Assembly: GCA_017507385.1 (NCBI GenBank) | Contig: JAFWAX010000032.1 | Coordinates: forward strand, 1-64,000 | Reading direction: 5' to 3' | Source of the DNA: Bacteroidaceae bacterium | GTDB lineage: Bacteria > Bacteroidota > Bacteroidia > Bacteroidales > Bacteroidaceae | DNA length: 64,000 nt | Shown: positions 36,719-46,033 of the stretch, in pieces | Numbering within the stretch: the stretch's first letter is position 1 | Layout: every line of letters begins with the position of its first letter | Made by a program: the position numbers and the translations under genes | The notes under the pieces: model-generated | The model's database searches: none | Told to the model about the DNA's origin: nothing | What the model saw: only the letters and a program-made list of their open reading frames with translations

Positions 36719-37884
36719 AAACCACACTAGAAATATATACTGTTAAGCAGATTTGCGACGGCTTCGAATATAATGAACTAGAAGGAAAAGGTCTGTATGG
36801 CTTGGCCGGTCAATTGACCATTCAGCCTGAATATCAGCGCAACTACATCTATGCAGATGGAAAGAAAGACGTAGCTGTGATAGAGTCGGTATTGAAAGGC
36901 TATCCTCTGGGATTACTTTACTTCAACAAAGTAGAGGACAGACGTTTGGAAGTGCTGGATGGACAGCAACGCATCACTTCATTAGGACGTTTTATCAAAA
37001 ATAAATTTGCCGTACAACAGAATGGCATGGAACAAATCTTTGATGGATTAAACAAGGAGAAGCAACAAAAAATACTCAATACGGAATTACTCGTATACAT
37101 CTGTGAGGGTGAGGGTGACAACGCAGAGGAGGAAATCAAGGAGTGGTTTAAGACCATCAACATTGCAGGCATTCCATTGAACAAACAAGAGGAATTGAAT
37201 GCTGTTTATAGCGGAAAATTCGTCACGCTATGCAAGGCTGAGTTCAGCAACTCGCAGAATGCCAACATTCAAAAATGGGAATCATACGTAAAAGGCCCTG
37301 CCAATCGTCAGCAATTCTTGGCTACAGCTTTGGAATGGGTGAGTAAAGGGAATGTGGACGGTTATATGTCTGCCCATCGCCACGACGAGAACATCAACGA
37401 GATTAAAACTTACTTCAACACGGTGATTGACTGGGTGGACAGCAAGTTCGATGATGTGTATAATGAAATGCAGGGCTTGAACTGGGGCGAACTGTATGAG
37501 CGTTTCCACAACCAGCCGTTGAATCACGCAAAACTGTCGCAAGAAGTACGTGAATTGATACAAGACGATTATGTTACCAATAGGAAAGGCATCTTCGAGT
37601 ATGTGCTCGGAGGTTGTCTAGACACAAAGCTATTGAATATACGCTTATTCGACAAAACAACTATGCGTAAAGTATATCAACAACAGACCGAAAAAGCTAA
37701 AGTACAGAAAGTTTCCAATTGTCCCTATTGTGCCATTGGTCATGATGCCAATTTCCAACGCATTTGGAAACAAGAGGAAATGGATGCTGACCATGTAGCG
37801 GCATGGAGCAAAGGCGGAAGTACGGACATCAAGAACTGTCAAATGTTGTGCAAGACACATAATAGAGCAAAAGGGAATAAATAA
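36715..37884 (+). CDS. DUF262 plus HNH endonuclease
   Basis: This 389-residue protein has an N-terminal DUF262 (ParB/sulfiredoxin-like nucleotide-dependent) domain with IQPEYQRNYIYADGKKD and LEVLDGQQRITSLGRF (DGQQR at 82-86), and a C-terminal HNH domain with CPYCAIGH, then ADHVAAWSKGGSTDIKNCQMLCKTHNRAKGNK. The architecture is that of GmrSD-like and related anti-phage nucleases. Translation is coupled to the methyltransferase through a 4-nt overlap, so it is the likely restriction partner in place of an EcoRI-type endonuclease. Confidence 0.88.
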   Translation: MKTTLEIYTVKQICDGFEYNELEGKGLYGLAGQLTIQPEYQRNYIYADGKKDVAVIESVLKGYPLGLLYFNKVEDRRLEVLDGQQRITSLGRFIKNKFAVQQNGMEQIFDGLNKEKQQKILNTELLVYICEGEGDNAEEEIKEWFKTINIAGIPLNKQEELNAVYSGKFVTLCKAEFSNSQNANIQKWESYVKGPANRQQFLATALEWVSKGNVDGYMSAHRHDENINEIKTYFNTVIDWVDSKFDDVYNEMQGLNWGELYERFHNQPLNHAKLSQEVRELIQDDYVTNRKGIFEYVLGGCLDTKLLNIRLFDKTTMRKVYQQQTEKAKVQKVSNCPYCAIGHDANFQRIWKQEEMDADHVAAWSKGGSTDIKNCQMLCKTHNRAKGNK

Positions 37885-37920
37885 TAAAGTTACAGAATCA
37901 TTCTTTTATAATTTACCCAG

Positions 37921-37953
37921 CATAAAAAAGGAGTTGCACACAATGCAACTCCT
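37921..37953 (-). terminator. Terminator downstream of valS, also facing the DUF262 gene
   Basis: AGGAGTTGCA (37929-37938) pairs perfectly with TGCAACTCCT (37944-37953). On the minus strand it is followed by TTTTTT, ending valS; on the plus strand only a weak T-rich tail follows. Confidence 0.85.
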
Positions 37954-37971
37954 TCATATTTAAGATTATAT

Positions 37972-40704
37972 TTATTTCTTGAGCTTTGCAATGCTTTCCG
38001 TCAGAGCGGCAATCTTTGTTTCGGCATCACTTTGTTTCTTGCGTTCCAACTCTACCACTTGGGCAGGTGCGTTGGCTACGAAACGTTCGTTGGAGAGTTT
38101 CTTCTGCACGCCCACGAGGAAGCCCTGCAGGTGCTTCAGCTCTGCTTCCATCTTTTGGATTTCAGCTTCCGTGTCAATCAAGTTGCCCAACTGAACAGCA
38201 TATTCAGTTGTTCCCAACATGAAGGCAGAAGTGCCGTCGCTCTTAGCCTGAACATTCTGAATCTCAGCAAGTGAAGCCATCTTCTTGATGATTGCGTTAA
38301 GGGCTGGACACGGGGTTACGTTTTTACCAGCATCTGCGGACTGAACAATCTCAAGGGTGAGAGGTTCACGTGGAGAGATGTTCTTGCTCTGACGAACTGC
38401 ACGCACTCCTGAGATAATCTGCTTAGCCTCTTCATACTGTGCCATGAGCTGCGCATCTTCTGCTGTTGGCGCATCAAGCACAAGCGTGTCAACCATGATG
38501 CTTTCGCCACCCTTGCGCTCTGCGATGTGCTGATAGAGCTCTTCGGTGATGAATGGCATGAAAGGATGAATAATTTTCATCAACTGCTCAAAGAACTGGA
38601 GAGTTGCCTTGAATGTTGCGGCATCAATAGGTGCCTGATATGCAGGTTTAATCATTTCAAGATACCAGCCAGAGAACTCATCGGTAAATAACTTGAATAC
38701 AGCCATTAGCGCCTCGTTGAGACGATACTTAGAGTAGAGGTCATTGATTTCTGCCACCGCAGTCTTAATAACTGCTTCCATCCATGCAATGGTTCTCTTG
38801 TTCTCCATAGGCTGTTCCAATGTCTCTGCAACCTCCCAGCCCTTCACCAGTCGGAAGGCATTCCAAATCTTGTTGCAGAATGCTGCACCCTGCTGACAGA
38901 GCTGCTCATCGAAGAGGATGTCATTTCCTGCTGGTGCAGAGAGAAGCATACCCATACGCACACCGTCTGCTCCATACTTGTCAATCAACCCAAGCGGATC
39001 TGGTGAATTACCAAGTGATTTTGACATCTTACGACCAAGTTTGTCTCGTACAATACCAGTAAAATACACATTGCGGAAAGGAACATCTTTCATATACTCC
39101 TCACCTGCCATAATCATACGAGCAACCCAGAAGAAGATGATATCTGGTCCAGTAACAAGGTCGGCTGTTGGATAATAGTAACTAATTTCCTCATTTCCTG
39201 GATTGTTGATACCATCAAACAGAGAAACTGGCCAAAGCCATGAAGAGAACCATGTGTCGAGTGCATCTTCATCGCGAACAAGCTGATCTATGGTGATATT
39301 CTCATAGCCTGATATTTTCTTGGCTTCTTCCAACGCCTCTTCTGCTGTAAAGGCAACTACAAACTTCTCCTCTTCCCCCTCAGTTGTTGGCAGGAAGTAA
39401 GCCGGGATGCGATGTCCCCACCATAGCTGACGGCTGATGCACCAATCCTGAATATTCTCGAGCCAGTTACGGTATGTTGTGACATATTTTGTCGGATAGA
39501 ACTTAATTTTACCTTCAAGAACAGGAGGAAGGGCAATGTCGGCAAAATGCTTCATTGAGAGGAACCACTGCTTGCAGAGGCGTGGTTCAACAGCTGTATC
39601 CTGATTACGCTCCGAGTAGCCCACTTTATTGTCATAGTCTTCAACCTTTTCCAGCAGAGATGCCTCCTGAAGGTCGATGGCAATCTGCTTGCGTACATCC
39701 ATACGGTCTTCCCCAACATAAAGTCCAGCAGCCTCAGAGAGCGTTCCATCGGGATTGAATATGTCGATTGTCTCAAGATTATGAGTCTTGCCAAGTGCGT
39801 AGTCGTTTACGTCGTGAGCAGGGGTAACCTTCAGACAGCCAGTTCCGAATTCGATGTCAACATAGCGGTCCTCAATGACAGGAATGACACGGTTAACTAA
39901 CGGGACAACAACCTTATGTCCACGAAGCCATTGATTCTTAGGATCCTTAGGGTTCACACACATCGCCGTGTCACCCATTATTGTTTCAGGACGCGTGGTG
40001 GCAACAACGGCATAATATCTACCATTTTCATCCTGATGAATTACCTCACCCTCTTCGCCAGATGGGCATACAGGATTAGTGTCGGCATCAGCCACATAGT
40101 AACGAAGATGATAAAGTTTACTCTTCTCATCACGATATATGACCTCTTCCGTAGAAAGAACGGTCTGAGCCTTTGGGTCCCAGTTCACCATGCGGAGTCC
40201 ACGATAAATTAGTCCCTTTTTGTAGAGATCAACAAACACCTTGAGAACACTCTCACTACGAAGTTCGTCCATTGTGAAAGCAGTACGGTCCCAATCGCAA
40301 GATGCGCCCAAACGACGTAACTGTTTAAGGATAATACCTCCGTGTTCGTCAGTCCATTCCCATGCGTGCTTGAGGAATTCCTCACGTGTAAGGTCACGCT
40401 TCTTGATGCCCTGCTCTGCAAGACGATTCACCACCTTTGCCTCGGTTGCAATAGAAGCATGGTCTGTTCCAGGCACCCAGCAAGCATTCTTTCCATCTAT
40501 GCGTGCCTTACGGATAAGAATGTCCTGAATGGTGTTGTTGAGCATGTGTCCCATGTGAAGTACACCTGTCACATTTGGGGGAGGGATCACAATGGTGTAT
40601 GGCTGGCGGCCATCGGGCTTACTTGCAAACAGTTTGTGGTCAATCCAATACTGGTACCACTTGCCCTCTACTTCAGAAGGATTATAATTTTTTGCTAATT
40701 CCAT
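37972..40704 (-). CDS. valS: Valyl-tRNA synthetase
   Basis: This 910-residue class I synthetase has the HIGH motif HMGHMLNN (near residue 50), a full editing domain (about 170-380), the KMSKS motif [16 protein letters not shown] and a C-terminal coiled-coil arm (about 840-910, Lys/Glu-rich) that is characteristic of ValRS. The start [20 protein letters not shown] is standard. It lies 18 nt after the permease gene upstream, so they may share a transcript. Confidence 0.97.
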   Translation of the reverse strand: MELAKNYNPSEVEGKWYQYWIDHKLFASKPDGRQPYTIVIPPPNVTGVLHMGHMLNNTIQDILIRKARIDGKNACWVPGTDHASIATEAKVVNRLAEQGIKKRDLTREEFLKHAWEWTDEHGGIILKQLRRLGASCDWDRTAFTMDELRSESVLKVFVDLYKKGLIYRGLRMVNWDPKAQTVLSTEEVIYRDEKSKLYHLRYYVADADTNPVCPSGEEGEVIHQDENGRYYAVVATTRPETIMGDTAMCVNPKDPKNQWLRGHKVVVPLVNRVIPVIEDRYVDIEFGTGCLKVTPAHDVNDYALGKTHNLETIDIFNPDGTLSEAAGLYVGEDRMDVRKQIAIDLQEASLLEKVEDYDNKVGYSERNQDTAVEPRLCKQWFLSMKHFADIALPPVLEGKIKFYPTKYVTTYRNWLENIQDWCISRQLWWGHRIPAYFLPTTEGEEEKFVVAFTAEEALEEAKKISGYENITIDQLVRDEDALDTWFSSWLWPVSLFDGINNPGNEEISYYYPTADLVTGPDIIFFWVARMIMAGEEYMKDVPFRNVYFTGIVRDKLGRKMSKSLGNSPDPLGLIDKYGADGVRMGMLLSAPAGNDILFDEQLCQQGAAFCNKIWNAFRLVKGWEVAETLEQPMENKRTIAWMEAVIKTAVAEINDLYSKYRLNEALMAVFKLFTDEFSGWYLEMIKPAYQAPIDAATFKATLQFFEQLMKIIHPFMPFITEELYQHIAERKGGESIMVDTLVLDAPTAEDAQLMAQYEEAKQIISGVRAVRQSKNISPREPLTLEIVQSADAGKNVTPCPALNAIIKKMASLAEIQNVQAKSDGTSAFMLGTTEYAVQLGNLIDTEAEIQKMEAELKHLQGFLVGVQKKLSNERFVANAPAQVVELERKKQSDAETKIAALTESIAKLKK

Positions 40705-40722
40705 ATAATTTTATTTTAATTT

Positions 40723-41970
40723 TTATTCAAATCTAATGGTGTCTGATGGCTTTCCAAGGCTAATGAGGTGTGAACTTCCCCGTATTACAAGCGTAGCAAC
40801 CAGCACAGTCAAAACGTTTACTGCAAGAATGAACAACCAGTCAAATGCAATCGGAACTACATCAATGTAATAGACTGACGCATCAAGCTTGACAAGACGA
40901 TACTCTTGCTGCAGCCAACACAGAAGCAAGCCTACCGCATTACCCAACAGTAACCCTCTGCCTACCAGCATGATGCTGAAATTGCTGAATATCTTGCGTA
41001 CAATGCCGTTGGTCGCCCCCAACACTTTCAATGTCCCTATCATGTTGATACGCTCAAGCATAATGATAAGCAATCCGCTGGCAACAGTAAAGGCACTCAC
41101 CAGCATCATCAGGACGAGAATCATCGTTACATTCATGTCTAAAACTGACAACCACGCAAAGGTATGCTCTGCAATGGTCTTGATGCTGAAAACTCCGTAA
41201 GTCACACCGTTGCGGTCAGTACCACGACAGAACTGCTGAAGTTGACGCGTCAACTCTTCCACCTTATCGAAGTTATGCACTGTTATCTCCAATCCCGACG
41301 ATTCATCCTTCTCCCAGTTGTTCAATCTGCGTACTGTATATATATCAGTGATGACATAATTTTCATCGTAGTCGTTCATGTGAGTCTCAAACACCCCCGC
41401 AATGGTCAGGCGTCGCGCCCTCATCTCCTCTTCTCCCATGAAGTAGGCAAAAATTCTGTCCCCAGCCTCGACACCAAGGTCTGATGCCACCTTGCGAGAA
41501 ATCACAATCTGGTTAGAAGATTCCTCCGAAGAGAACTGCGGCATCTCGCCTTCCACCAGACAGCTTTTCAAGAACTCCGTATCGTAGTCTTCGCCTATTC
41601 CCTTGAAATTCAATCCACAGAAGTCATCATCTGTTTTCAGTACACCCAGCTTATTGGCAAACATCTGCACATGCTTGATTCCCGGCACACTTTTCACAGC
41701 ATGGAGCAAGGTATCATTCGTCAGCACAGGCAAAATCTCATACCGCTGGTTCTGTGTCAGACTAACCATCTGAATGTGGCTTCCGAAGCCCATCACCTTC
41801 GAGCTAACCTCTCGCTTGAATCCAAGTACGACGGCAAGGCTAATCAGCATGACCATCATTCCAACCGCCACTCCGAACATCGCTATACGAACAGCAGGAC
41901 GAGAAAAATGCTCCCCGTCGGCTGCACGATCTGCAAATATTCGTCTGGCTATGAAGAACTCGAAAGACAC
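40723..41970 (-). CDS. LolC/LolE-type ABC transporter permease
   Basis: This 415-residue membrane protein of the FtsX/MacB permease family has one N-terminal helix (about 27-50), a large periplasmic domain and three C-terminal helices (about 275-400). The N-terminus FEFFIARRIF and the RPAVRIAMFGVAVGMMVML helix fit lipoprotein-releasing permeases that move lipoproteins to the outer membrane. The LolD-type ATPase is not adjacent. Confidence 0.85.
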   Translation of the reverse strand: MSFEFFIARRIFADRAADGEHFSRPAVRIAMFGVAVGMMVMLISLAVVLGFKREVSSKVMGFGSHIQMVSLTQNQRYEILPVLTNDTLLHAVKSVPGIKHVQMFANKLGVLKTDDDFCGLNFKGIGEDYDTEFLKSCLVEGEMPQFSSEESSNQIVISRKVASDLGVEAGDRIFAYFMGEEEMRARRLTIAGVFETHMNDYDENYVITDIYTVRRLNNWEKDESSGLEITVHNFDKVEELTRQLQQFCRGTDRNGVTYGVFSIKTIAEHTFAWLSVLDMNVTMILVLMMLVSAFTVASGLLIIMLERINMIGTLKVLGATNGIVRKIFSNFSIMLVGRGLLLGNAVGLLLCWLQQEYRLVKLDASVYYIDVVPIAFDWLFILAVNVLTVLVATLVIRGSSHLISLGKPSDTIRFE

Positions 41971-41996
41971 CTTTTCACACTTTACGTCTCACGGAG

Positions 41997-43202
41997 TCAC
42001 TCGTTCTCCACTCGTCCAGGATAAGCCTCCAGCGCCTTTCTCAGCACGAAGAGGGCACGAACAAGGTCTTCCTTCTTCAGCACATAGGCAATACGCACCT
42101 CATTCTTTCCTGCACCCGGAGTTGTGTAGAAACCTGAAGCTGGAGCCATCATCACAGTCTCGCCCTCATAATCGAAGTCAGAAAGACACCATGCACAAAA
42201 CTTCTCGCAATCGTCCACAGGCAGACGTGCCACCGTATAGAATGCACCCATTGGGATGGGAGAATATACACCAGGTATGCGGTTCAATCCATCAATCAGG
42301 CACTTACGTCTCTCTACATACTCATCATAAATGTCACGCGAATATTCTTCGGGAGCATCCAGACTCGCCTCAGCTGCAATCTGTCCGATAAGCGGAGGGC
42401 TCAAGCGTGCCTGACAGAACTTCATTACCGCCTTGCGAATCTCCTCATTCTTCGTAATGAGCGCACCAATGCGGATTCCGCACTCGCTGTAACGCTTTGA
42501 CACTGAATCAATCAGCACCACATTCTGCTCAACTCCTTCTAAGTGGCAGGCAGAGATATAAGGCGAGCCTGTGTAGATAAACTCGCGATACACCTCGTCT
42601 GAAAAGAGATACAAATCATACTTCTTCACCAGATCACGAATCTGGTTCATCTCACGACGCGTATAGAGGTAGCCCGTCGGGTTGTTTGGGTTGCAGATGA
42701 GAATTGCACGCGTACGTTCATTTATCAGTTCCTCAAACTTCTCAACTTTTGGCAGCGAGAAACCCTCTTCAATTGTCGTAGCAATGGTACGAATCACCGC
42801 ACCTGCTGAAATGGCAAACGCCATATAGTTGGCATAGGCTGGTTCTGGGACAATGATTTCATCGCCAGGATTCAGGCAGGCTAAGAAAGCGAACAGAACA
42901 GCTTCGCTTCCTCCGCTGGTGATGATAATGTCATCAGCCGTCAGCCGAATGTCAAACTTTGCATAATAGTCAACCAATTTCTTGCGATAGCTGAGGTACC
43001 CCTGTGACGGACTGTACTCCAGAATCTTGCGGTCTATGTTCTTGATAGCATCCAGTGCCACCTGCGGAGTTGGCAAGTCTGGCTGTCCGATGTTCAGATG
43101 ATACACCTTCACTCCGCGCGCCTTAGCGTCCTCTGCTAAAGGAGCCAGCTTGCGGATAGGCGAACTCGGCATCTCATTTCCACGTATTGATATTTGAGGC
43201 AT
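41997..43202 (-). CDS. PLP-dependent aminotransferase (class I/II, AspC-like)
   Basis: This 401-residue fold-type I aminotransferase shows NIGQPDLPTPQ, ITSGGSEAVLFAF, NPNNPTGYLY, SDEVYREF (Asp202) and the PLP lysine at about 236 in DSVSKRYSECGIRIG. Family members transaminate aspartate, aromatic or branched amino acids; the exact substrate is not readable. It is divergent from the amidase gene, and 27 nt separate it from the permease downstream. Confidence 0.9.
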   Translation of the reverse strand: MPQISIRGNEMPSSPIRKLAPLAEDAKARGVKVYHLNIGQPDLPTPQVALDAIKNIDRKILEYSPSQGYLSYRKKLVDYYAKFDIRLTADDIIITSGGSEAVLFAFLACLNPGDEIIVPEPAYANYMAFAISAGAVIRTIATTIEEGFSLPKVEKFEELINERTRAILICNPNNPTGYLYTRREMNQIRDLVKKYDLYLFSDEVYREFIYTGSPYISACHLEGVEQNVVLIDSVSKRYSECGIRIGALITKNEEIRKAVMKFCQARLSPPLIGQIAAEASLDAPEEYSRDIYDEYVERRKCLIDGLNRIPGVYSPIPMGAFYTVARLPVDDCEKFCAWCLSDFDYEGETVMMAPASGFYTTPGAGKNEVRIAYVLKKEDLVRALFVLRKALEAYPGRVENE

Positions 43203-43327
43203 ATCTGATTAGATGTTGTTATTTCTTATGATTGAACAGTACAATAATTATGCAAAGTTACGAATTTCTTGCGGCAAAATATCCCTATATAAAAAAGAAT
43301 TTCTAAATTTGTGAAAAATTTGCCACC

Positions 43328-44206
43328 ATGAAAGTTGGATTGATACAAAACAAGTGCTGCGCAAACGTCAGCCAAAACATCGAGCACATGGCTCAGAGCA
43401 TTCGTCAAGCTGCAGCAGACGGAGCCGAACTCATCATACTTCAGGAATTGCACAATTCACTGTATTTCTGCCAAGAGGAAAACACACAGATGTTCGACCT
43501 TGCAGAGCCTATCCCTGGACCATCTACAGACATCTACGGAAAGCTCGCCAAAGAACTTTCCGTTGTGATTGTCACTTCACTCTTCGAAAAAAGAGCACCT
43601 GGCCTCTATCACAACACAGCGGTCGTATTGGAAAAAGACGGCTCCATTGCAGGGAAATACCGAAAAATGCACATACCCGACGACCCTGCCTATTACGAGA
43701 AATTCTATTTTACTCCCGGCGACATAGGCTTTCATCCCATCGACACAAGCGTTGGCCGATTAGGAGTGCAAGTGTGTTGGGATCAATGGTATCCCGAAGG
43801 AGCGCGGCTCATGGCACTGCAGGGAGCAGAATTGCTCATCTACCCTACGGCCATCGGCTACGAATCGTCCGATACAGAAGCAGAACAGACTCGCCAACGA
43901 GAAGCATGGATGACTGTACAAAGAGGTCATGCCGTAGCTAACGGATTGCCTGTCATTGCCGTCAACCGCACAGGACACGAAACGGATCCAACAGGACAGA
44001 CTCGCGGCATCCAGTTCTGGGGCAGCAGTTTCATCGCAGGACCGCAAGGAGAACTGCTCTATTGCGCACCTAAAGACGAGGAGGCAGTGGCTGTGATTGA
44101 CATTGACATGAAACGTTGCGAGAATGTGCGCCGCTGGTGGCCATTCCTGCGCGACCGCCGCATCGAAGAATTTGGCCAACTGAGCAAACGCTACATCGAC
44201 GAATGA
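43328..44206 (+). CDS. aguB: Nitrilase-family amidase, N-carbamoylputrescine amidase-like
   Basis: This 292-residue carbon-nitrogen hydrolase has the Glu-Lys-Cys triad at Glu40 (IILQELHNSLYF), Lys112 (YRKMHIPDDP) and Cys149 (VQVCWDQWYPEGARL). The sequence around these residues and LYHNTAVVLEKDG fit N-carbamoylputrescine amidase in the agmatine-to-putrescine route. The partner agmatine deiminase (aguA) is not next to it. The end overlaps the following small membrane protein gene by 4 nt. Confidence 0.85.
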   Translation: MKVGLIQNKCCANVSQNIEHMAQSIRQAAADGAELIILQELHNSLYFCQEENTQMFDLAEPIPGPSTDIYGKLAKELSVVIVTSLFEKRAPGLYHNTAVVLEKDGSIAGKYRKMHIPDDPAYYEKFYFTPGDIGFHPIDTSVGRLGVQVCWDQWYPEGARLMALQGAELLIYPTAIGYESSDTEAEQTRQREAWMTVQRGHAVANGLPVIAVNRTGHETDPTGQTRGIQFWGSSFIAGPQGELLYCAPKDEEAVAVIDIDMKRCENVRRWWPFLRDRRIEEFGQLSKRYIDE

Positions 44207-44475
44207 AAACTATTCTCAAAAGAATAAAAAAATGGCTCCAGTCGCTATCACCGCGCACTGGAGCCATTGTGCTTATCCTCTGTCTGCCCTGCTACCTCAT
44301 ATCCTTCATCCAGATGCTGTTTCCCCTCAACATCGAGACAAAAAGCATCCTGTGGACCATCTTCTTCGGATTAGCCAAAACCTTCCAGTACGCAGGCATT
44401 ACCATCCTTGGAGCTGAAGGTTACAGAAGGCTAAAGAAACACATCAAGCCAAAGTGGTACAGACGGAACAAATGA
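44203..44475 (+). CDS. Small membrane protein of unknown function
   Basis: This 90-residue basic protein has two predicted transmembrane helices (about 20-42 and 50-72) between Lys/Arg-rich ends (KRIKKW, KKHIKPKWYRRNK). It begins with an ATGA overlap to the amidase gene, so it is probably co-translated. I know no function; an envelope partner or a transport accessory is possible. Confidence 0.65.
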   Translation: MKTILKRIKKWLQSLSPRTGAIVLILCLPCYLISFIQMLFPLNIETKSILWTIFFGLAKTFQYAGITILGAEGYRRLKKHIKPKWYRRNK

Positions 44476-44488
44476 AAAAGCAATTAAC

Positions 44489-44551
44489 CGTACCCCTCGG
44501 GTACGACGCACCGCACCCCTCGAGTCCGCCATGGCGTACCCGAGGGGTGCG
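44489..44551. repeat. 63-nt palindromic repeat, family B copy 2 (three 17-nt units)
   Basis: CGTACCCCTCGGGTACG (44489-44505), spacer ACGCAC, CGCACCCCTCGAGTCCG (44512-44528), spacer CCATGG, CGTACCCGAGGGGTGCG (44535-44551). Unit length 17, spacer 6 and total 63 are the same as in family A. Unit 1 is a perfect 7-3-7 hairpin. It lies between convergent gene ends. Confidence 0.85.
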
Positions 44552-44625
44552 GTTATATAGAAAGACACATTAGAACATTGTCTCAATAAATTTGAGCACA
44601 GTCTAATTCACTGAACACACGTTTT

Positions 44626-45792
44626 TTATTTCAAATTCTTCCACAAGTTAGGGAGGAAACGATAATACAGCAAGTGTTTCCATGCCACCAAATCATGAGC
44701 ACCATTGCTGCCTACATAGTATTCGTGCTTGATGCCCATCTCGTCCAACTCTTCGTGCAGCTTCTGATGGCGAGCCATCGGACCCGTTTCATGTGTACCT
44801 GCACCCAGGAAGAGGTAGTCAATCTTGTCGTTGACATCCTTATCGTACAGAGCGGGAGTTTCCTTGATATCAATGGCAGAGCTTAACAGACCAAAATTAG
44901 CAAAAAGATCAAGGCAACGGAAGCCTACGTATTGTGACAGACGTCCTCCCATGGACAAGCCGCTGATGGCACGTGCCTTGCGGTCTTTGATGACATTGTA
45001 ACGCGATTCGATGTAAGGGATGATGCTTTTACGGTATTCTTCCTCCATCATCGGAAAAGCCAATTCTGTGTGTTTGGGATGCATGCGTGTCACCATCTGG
45101 TCGTTAGGGAAGACAACAATCATCGGTTCGGCCTTGCCTTCAGCAATGAGGTTGTCAAGAATAAAGTTGGCCTTGCCATGCATGACCCAAGTTTCGGTCA
45201 AGTCACCCGACCCTCCCATAAGGTAGAGCGTGGGATATTTTTTCTCTGGATCATAATTAGCTGGTGTATAGACAATCATGTCGCGCACCCCTTTCGTCAC
45301 CTCAGAATAGTAGTAATGCGTGGTGAGACTTCCGTGAGGCACATTGGGCTTAGCATCATAGAAGGCCGGTTCTTCTCCGTGAACCTGCAAGATGCTGAAT
45401 GCCGGCATGGCTGCATGGCCTATGTAAGTATTGTTAGGGTCAACATTCTGCACACCATCGACGATGAAATAATAGAAATAGATTTCGGGGGTCAATGGGC
45501 CAATGGTAAGAGTCCACAAGCCATCAGCATCTTTGGTAAAGGGTACACGTTTACGGGCATCGGCTCCAACGAACATGTTACCGGTAAGCAGCACCTCTTC
45601 GGCCTTTGGGGCATGAAGGCGAAAAGTTACCGTATGGTCGTCATGAACTTCTGGCGAAATAACATTGCAACTGAACGGAGTGATGTTTTCCGTATTTTTC
45701 TGAGGTGCCCAATCAACGTTGACGTGTGATTGTTGGGCACAAAGCGCAGTGGCGCATAGGAGCATCCACAATGATAACGCATACTTTTTCAT
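44626..45792 (-). CDS. Secreted esterase with N-terminal E-set domain (enterochelin/feruloyl esterase-like)
   Basis: This 388-residue exported protein has a signal peptide (1-19), an immunoglobulin-like E-set/CBM48-type domain (about 40-140) and an alpha/beta-hydrolase of the esterase D family. The nucleophile is Ser280 in ISGLSMGGRLSQY and the late histidine lies in NGAHDLVAWK (near 370). This architecture occurs in feruloyl/acetyl xylan esterases of Bacteroidetes. No xylan-utilisation genes are adjacent, so the substrate is open. Confidence 0.85.
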   Translation of the reverse strand: MKKYALSLWMLLCATALCAQQSHVNVDWAPQKNTENITPFSCNVISPEVHDDHTVTFRLHAPKAEEVLLTGNMFVGADARKRVPFTKDADGLWTLTIGPLTPEIYFYYFIVDGVQNVDPNNTYIGHAAMPAFSILQVHGEEPAFYDAKPNVPHGSLTTHYYYSEVTKGVRDMIVYTPANYDPEKKYPTLYLMGGSGDLTETWVMHGKANFILDNLIAEGKAEPMIVVFPNDQMVTRMHPKHTELAFPMMEEEYRKSIIPYIESRYNVIKDRKARAISGLSMGGRLSQYVGFRCLDLFANFGLLSSAIDIKETPALYDKDVNDKIDYLFLGAGTHETGPMARHQKLHEELDEMGIKHEYYVGSNGAHDLVAWKHLLYYRFLPNLWKNLK

Positions 45793-45951
45793 ACAATAAT
45801 AGTTATTTTATTAGCGATAATAGGTGTTATTTATGCAAAAGTAAGTTATATTTGCTAAATGACAAAGAAATCTCAAAAAAATAGTCTCATAAACAGGTAA
45901 TAATGCAACAATAAGAACGAAAGCTCAAGACCTACGCCTGTGGTTGAATCT

Positions 45952-46009
45952 AAAAAGTTAATCCATCACCTTGCTATTAAAACACATCAAGCAAAGTAAT
46001 GGATTAACT
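45952..46009 (-). terminator. Terminator downstream of the GHL10 gene
   Basis: AGTTAATCCAT (45956-45966) pairs with ATGGATTAACT (45999-46009), with an inner TTGCT/AGCAA stem. On the minus strand it is followed by TTTTT. Confidence 0.75.
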
Positions 46010-46033
46010 CCTTAACTTCTTAAATTTCAATTC

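Noticed and set aside
34603-37884. Insertion sequence or integrative element carrying the methyltransferase module
   Set aside because: No transposase, integrase, terminal inverted repeats or target duplication were seen at the island edges.
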